Assembly (NCBI GenBank): GCA_050872785.1
Contig: JBNMHO010000015.1
Span: forward strand, 1 to 22,599
DNA length: 22,599 nt
Reading direction: 5' to 3'
Source of the DNA: UBA7862 sp050872785
GTDB lineage: Bacteria > Bacillota > Clostridia > Christensenellales > UBA1242
Positions 22,322-22,599 of this stretch are shown here, one piece after another. The notes under the pieces are model-generated. The model saw only the letters and a program-made list of their open reading frames with translations, was not told where the DNA came from and searched no databases. The position numbers and the translations under genes are program-made. The first letter of the stretch is position 1, and each line of letters begins with the position of its first letter.

Positions 22322-22599
22322 ATGAAAAAAAGACGGCTTTTGCTTGTCCTAGTTATATCCTTAATTTTTGTGCTTGTATTTTCCTTTTCGTCTGCAATTT
22401 TTGAACTTAAAACAGTTGATGTCGTGTTCCTAAAAAATGGACAAACCCTATCCTCGCCAGAAACATTATCCATAAAACAAAAAATCTTAAACGAAACAGC
22501 ATTTGACTATGGCTCGTCAATCTTTTTTGTGCCAAACGACAAATACAACGGGCAAATTGAATACAACGAACCAAAACTCAAAGTCCTCGGAACGGAAAA
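22322..22599 (+). CDS. FtsQ/DivIB-like division protein (partial, runs off the window)
   Basis: The first 92 residues are visible. A short basic N-terminus (MKKRRLL) is followed by a single membrane segment at about 7-25. A region then resembles the start of a POTRA domain (FELKTVDVVFLKNGQTLSS ... DYGSSIFFVPND), which matches the FtsQ/DivIB pattern of a strand, a G-x-x-L-S turn and a later L/F-F strand. FtsQ/DivIB is an outside-facing bitopic protein that holds FtsL and FtsB/DivIC in the divisome. The AAAAGGAG site (22307-22314) is inside the end of murA and 7 bases before the ATG, so the pair is coupled. The terminal position in the dcw cluster supports the call; the rest of the gene is not seen. 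Confidence 0.65.
   Translation, partial: MKKRRLLLVLVISLIFVLVFSFSSAIFELKTVDVVFLKNGQTLSSPETLSIKQKILNETAFDYGSSIFFVPNDKYNGQIEYNEPKLKVLGTE

Noticed and set aside
1..22599. tRNA, rRNA, CRISPR arrays, insertion sequences, prophage or attachment sites
   Set aside because: No clover-leaf, no regularly spaced repeat-spacer pattern, no transposase or integrase and no long terminal repeats were found by reading both strands.

Overview
The window looks like chromosome of a low-GC, Gram-positive bacterium, most likely an uncultured or gut-type Clostridia (Bacillota). The reasons are the AT-rich coding style, strong AAAGGAG-type ribosome sites, the lspA-rluD pair, the tig-clpP-clpX-engB block, SepF, a PASTA-tailed class B PBP of SpoVD type, and an mraZ-led division/cell-wall (dcw) cluster. 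The MurE carries the DNPR motif of meso-diaminopimelate ligases. The assignment rests on gene content and style only; no rRNA is present.

Region by region: (1) 1-2323: the tail of a probable nucleoside kinase, then sepF with its own promoter and terminator, then lspA-rluD, where lspA appears to be transcribed without a leader. (2) 2374-3134: two small unrecognised membrane proteins behind a strong promoter. (3) 3183-7216: tig, clpP, clpX and engB, a folding/proteolysis/ribosome-assembly block without the usual lon, closed by a terminator. (4) 7260-9415: the only minus-strand gene, a flavin/iron-sulfur Old Yellow Enzyme-type reductase with its own promoter and terminator. (5) 9504-11461: an unrecognised cysteine-patterned protein, a 386-base gene-free stretch with a possible three-way-junction RNA, and a calcineurin-like phosphoesterase. 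(6) 11616-22599: the dcw cluster, consisting of mraZ, rsmH, an ftsL-like gene, a SpoVD/FtsI-type PBP, murE, mraY, murD, ftsW, murA and the start of ftsQ/divIB.

The dcw genes build peptidoglycan precursor (MurA, MurE, MurD), attach it to the lipid carrier (MraY), polymerise and crosslink it at the septum (FtsW, PBP), and assemble the divisome (FtsL-like, FtsQ; SepF at the other end of the window). MraZ probably controls the cluster through three 10-bp repeats that overlap the -35 box. murF, murG, murC and murB, usually in this cluster, are absent from the visible part.

Points most worth a second look: the candidate structured RNA at 10563-10623; the PBP start, where coding sequence runs upstream of the first ATG to a strong ribosome site followed by AUC codons and buried in a hairpin; the leaderless lspA; a gene remnant between ftsW and murA; and the unrecognised cysteine-patterned protein at 9682.
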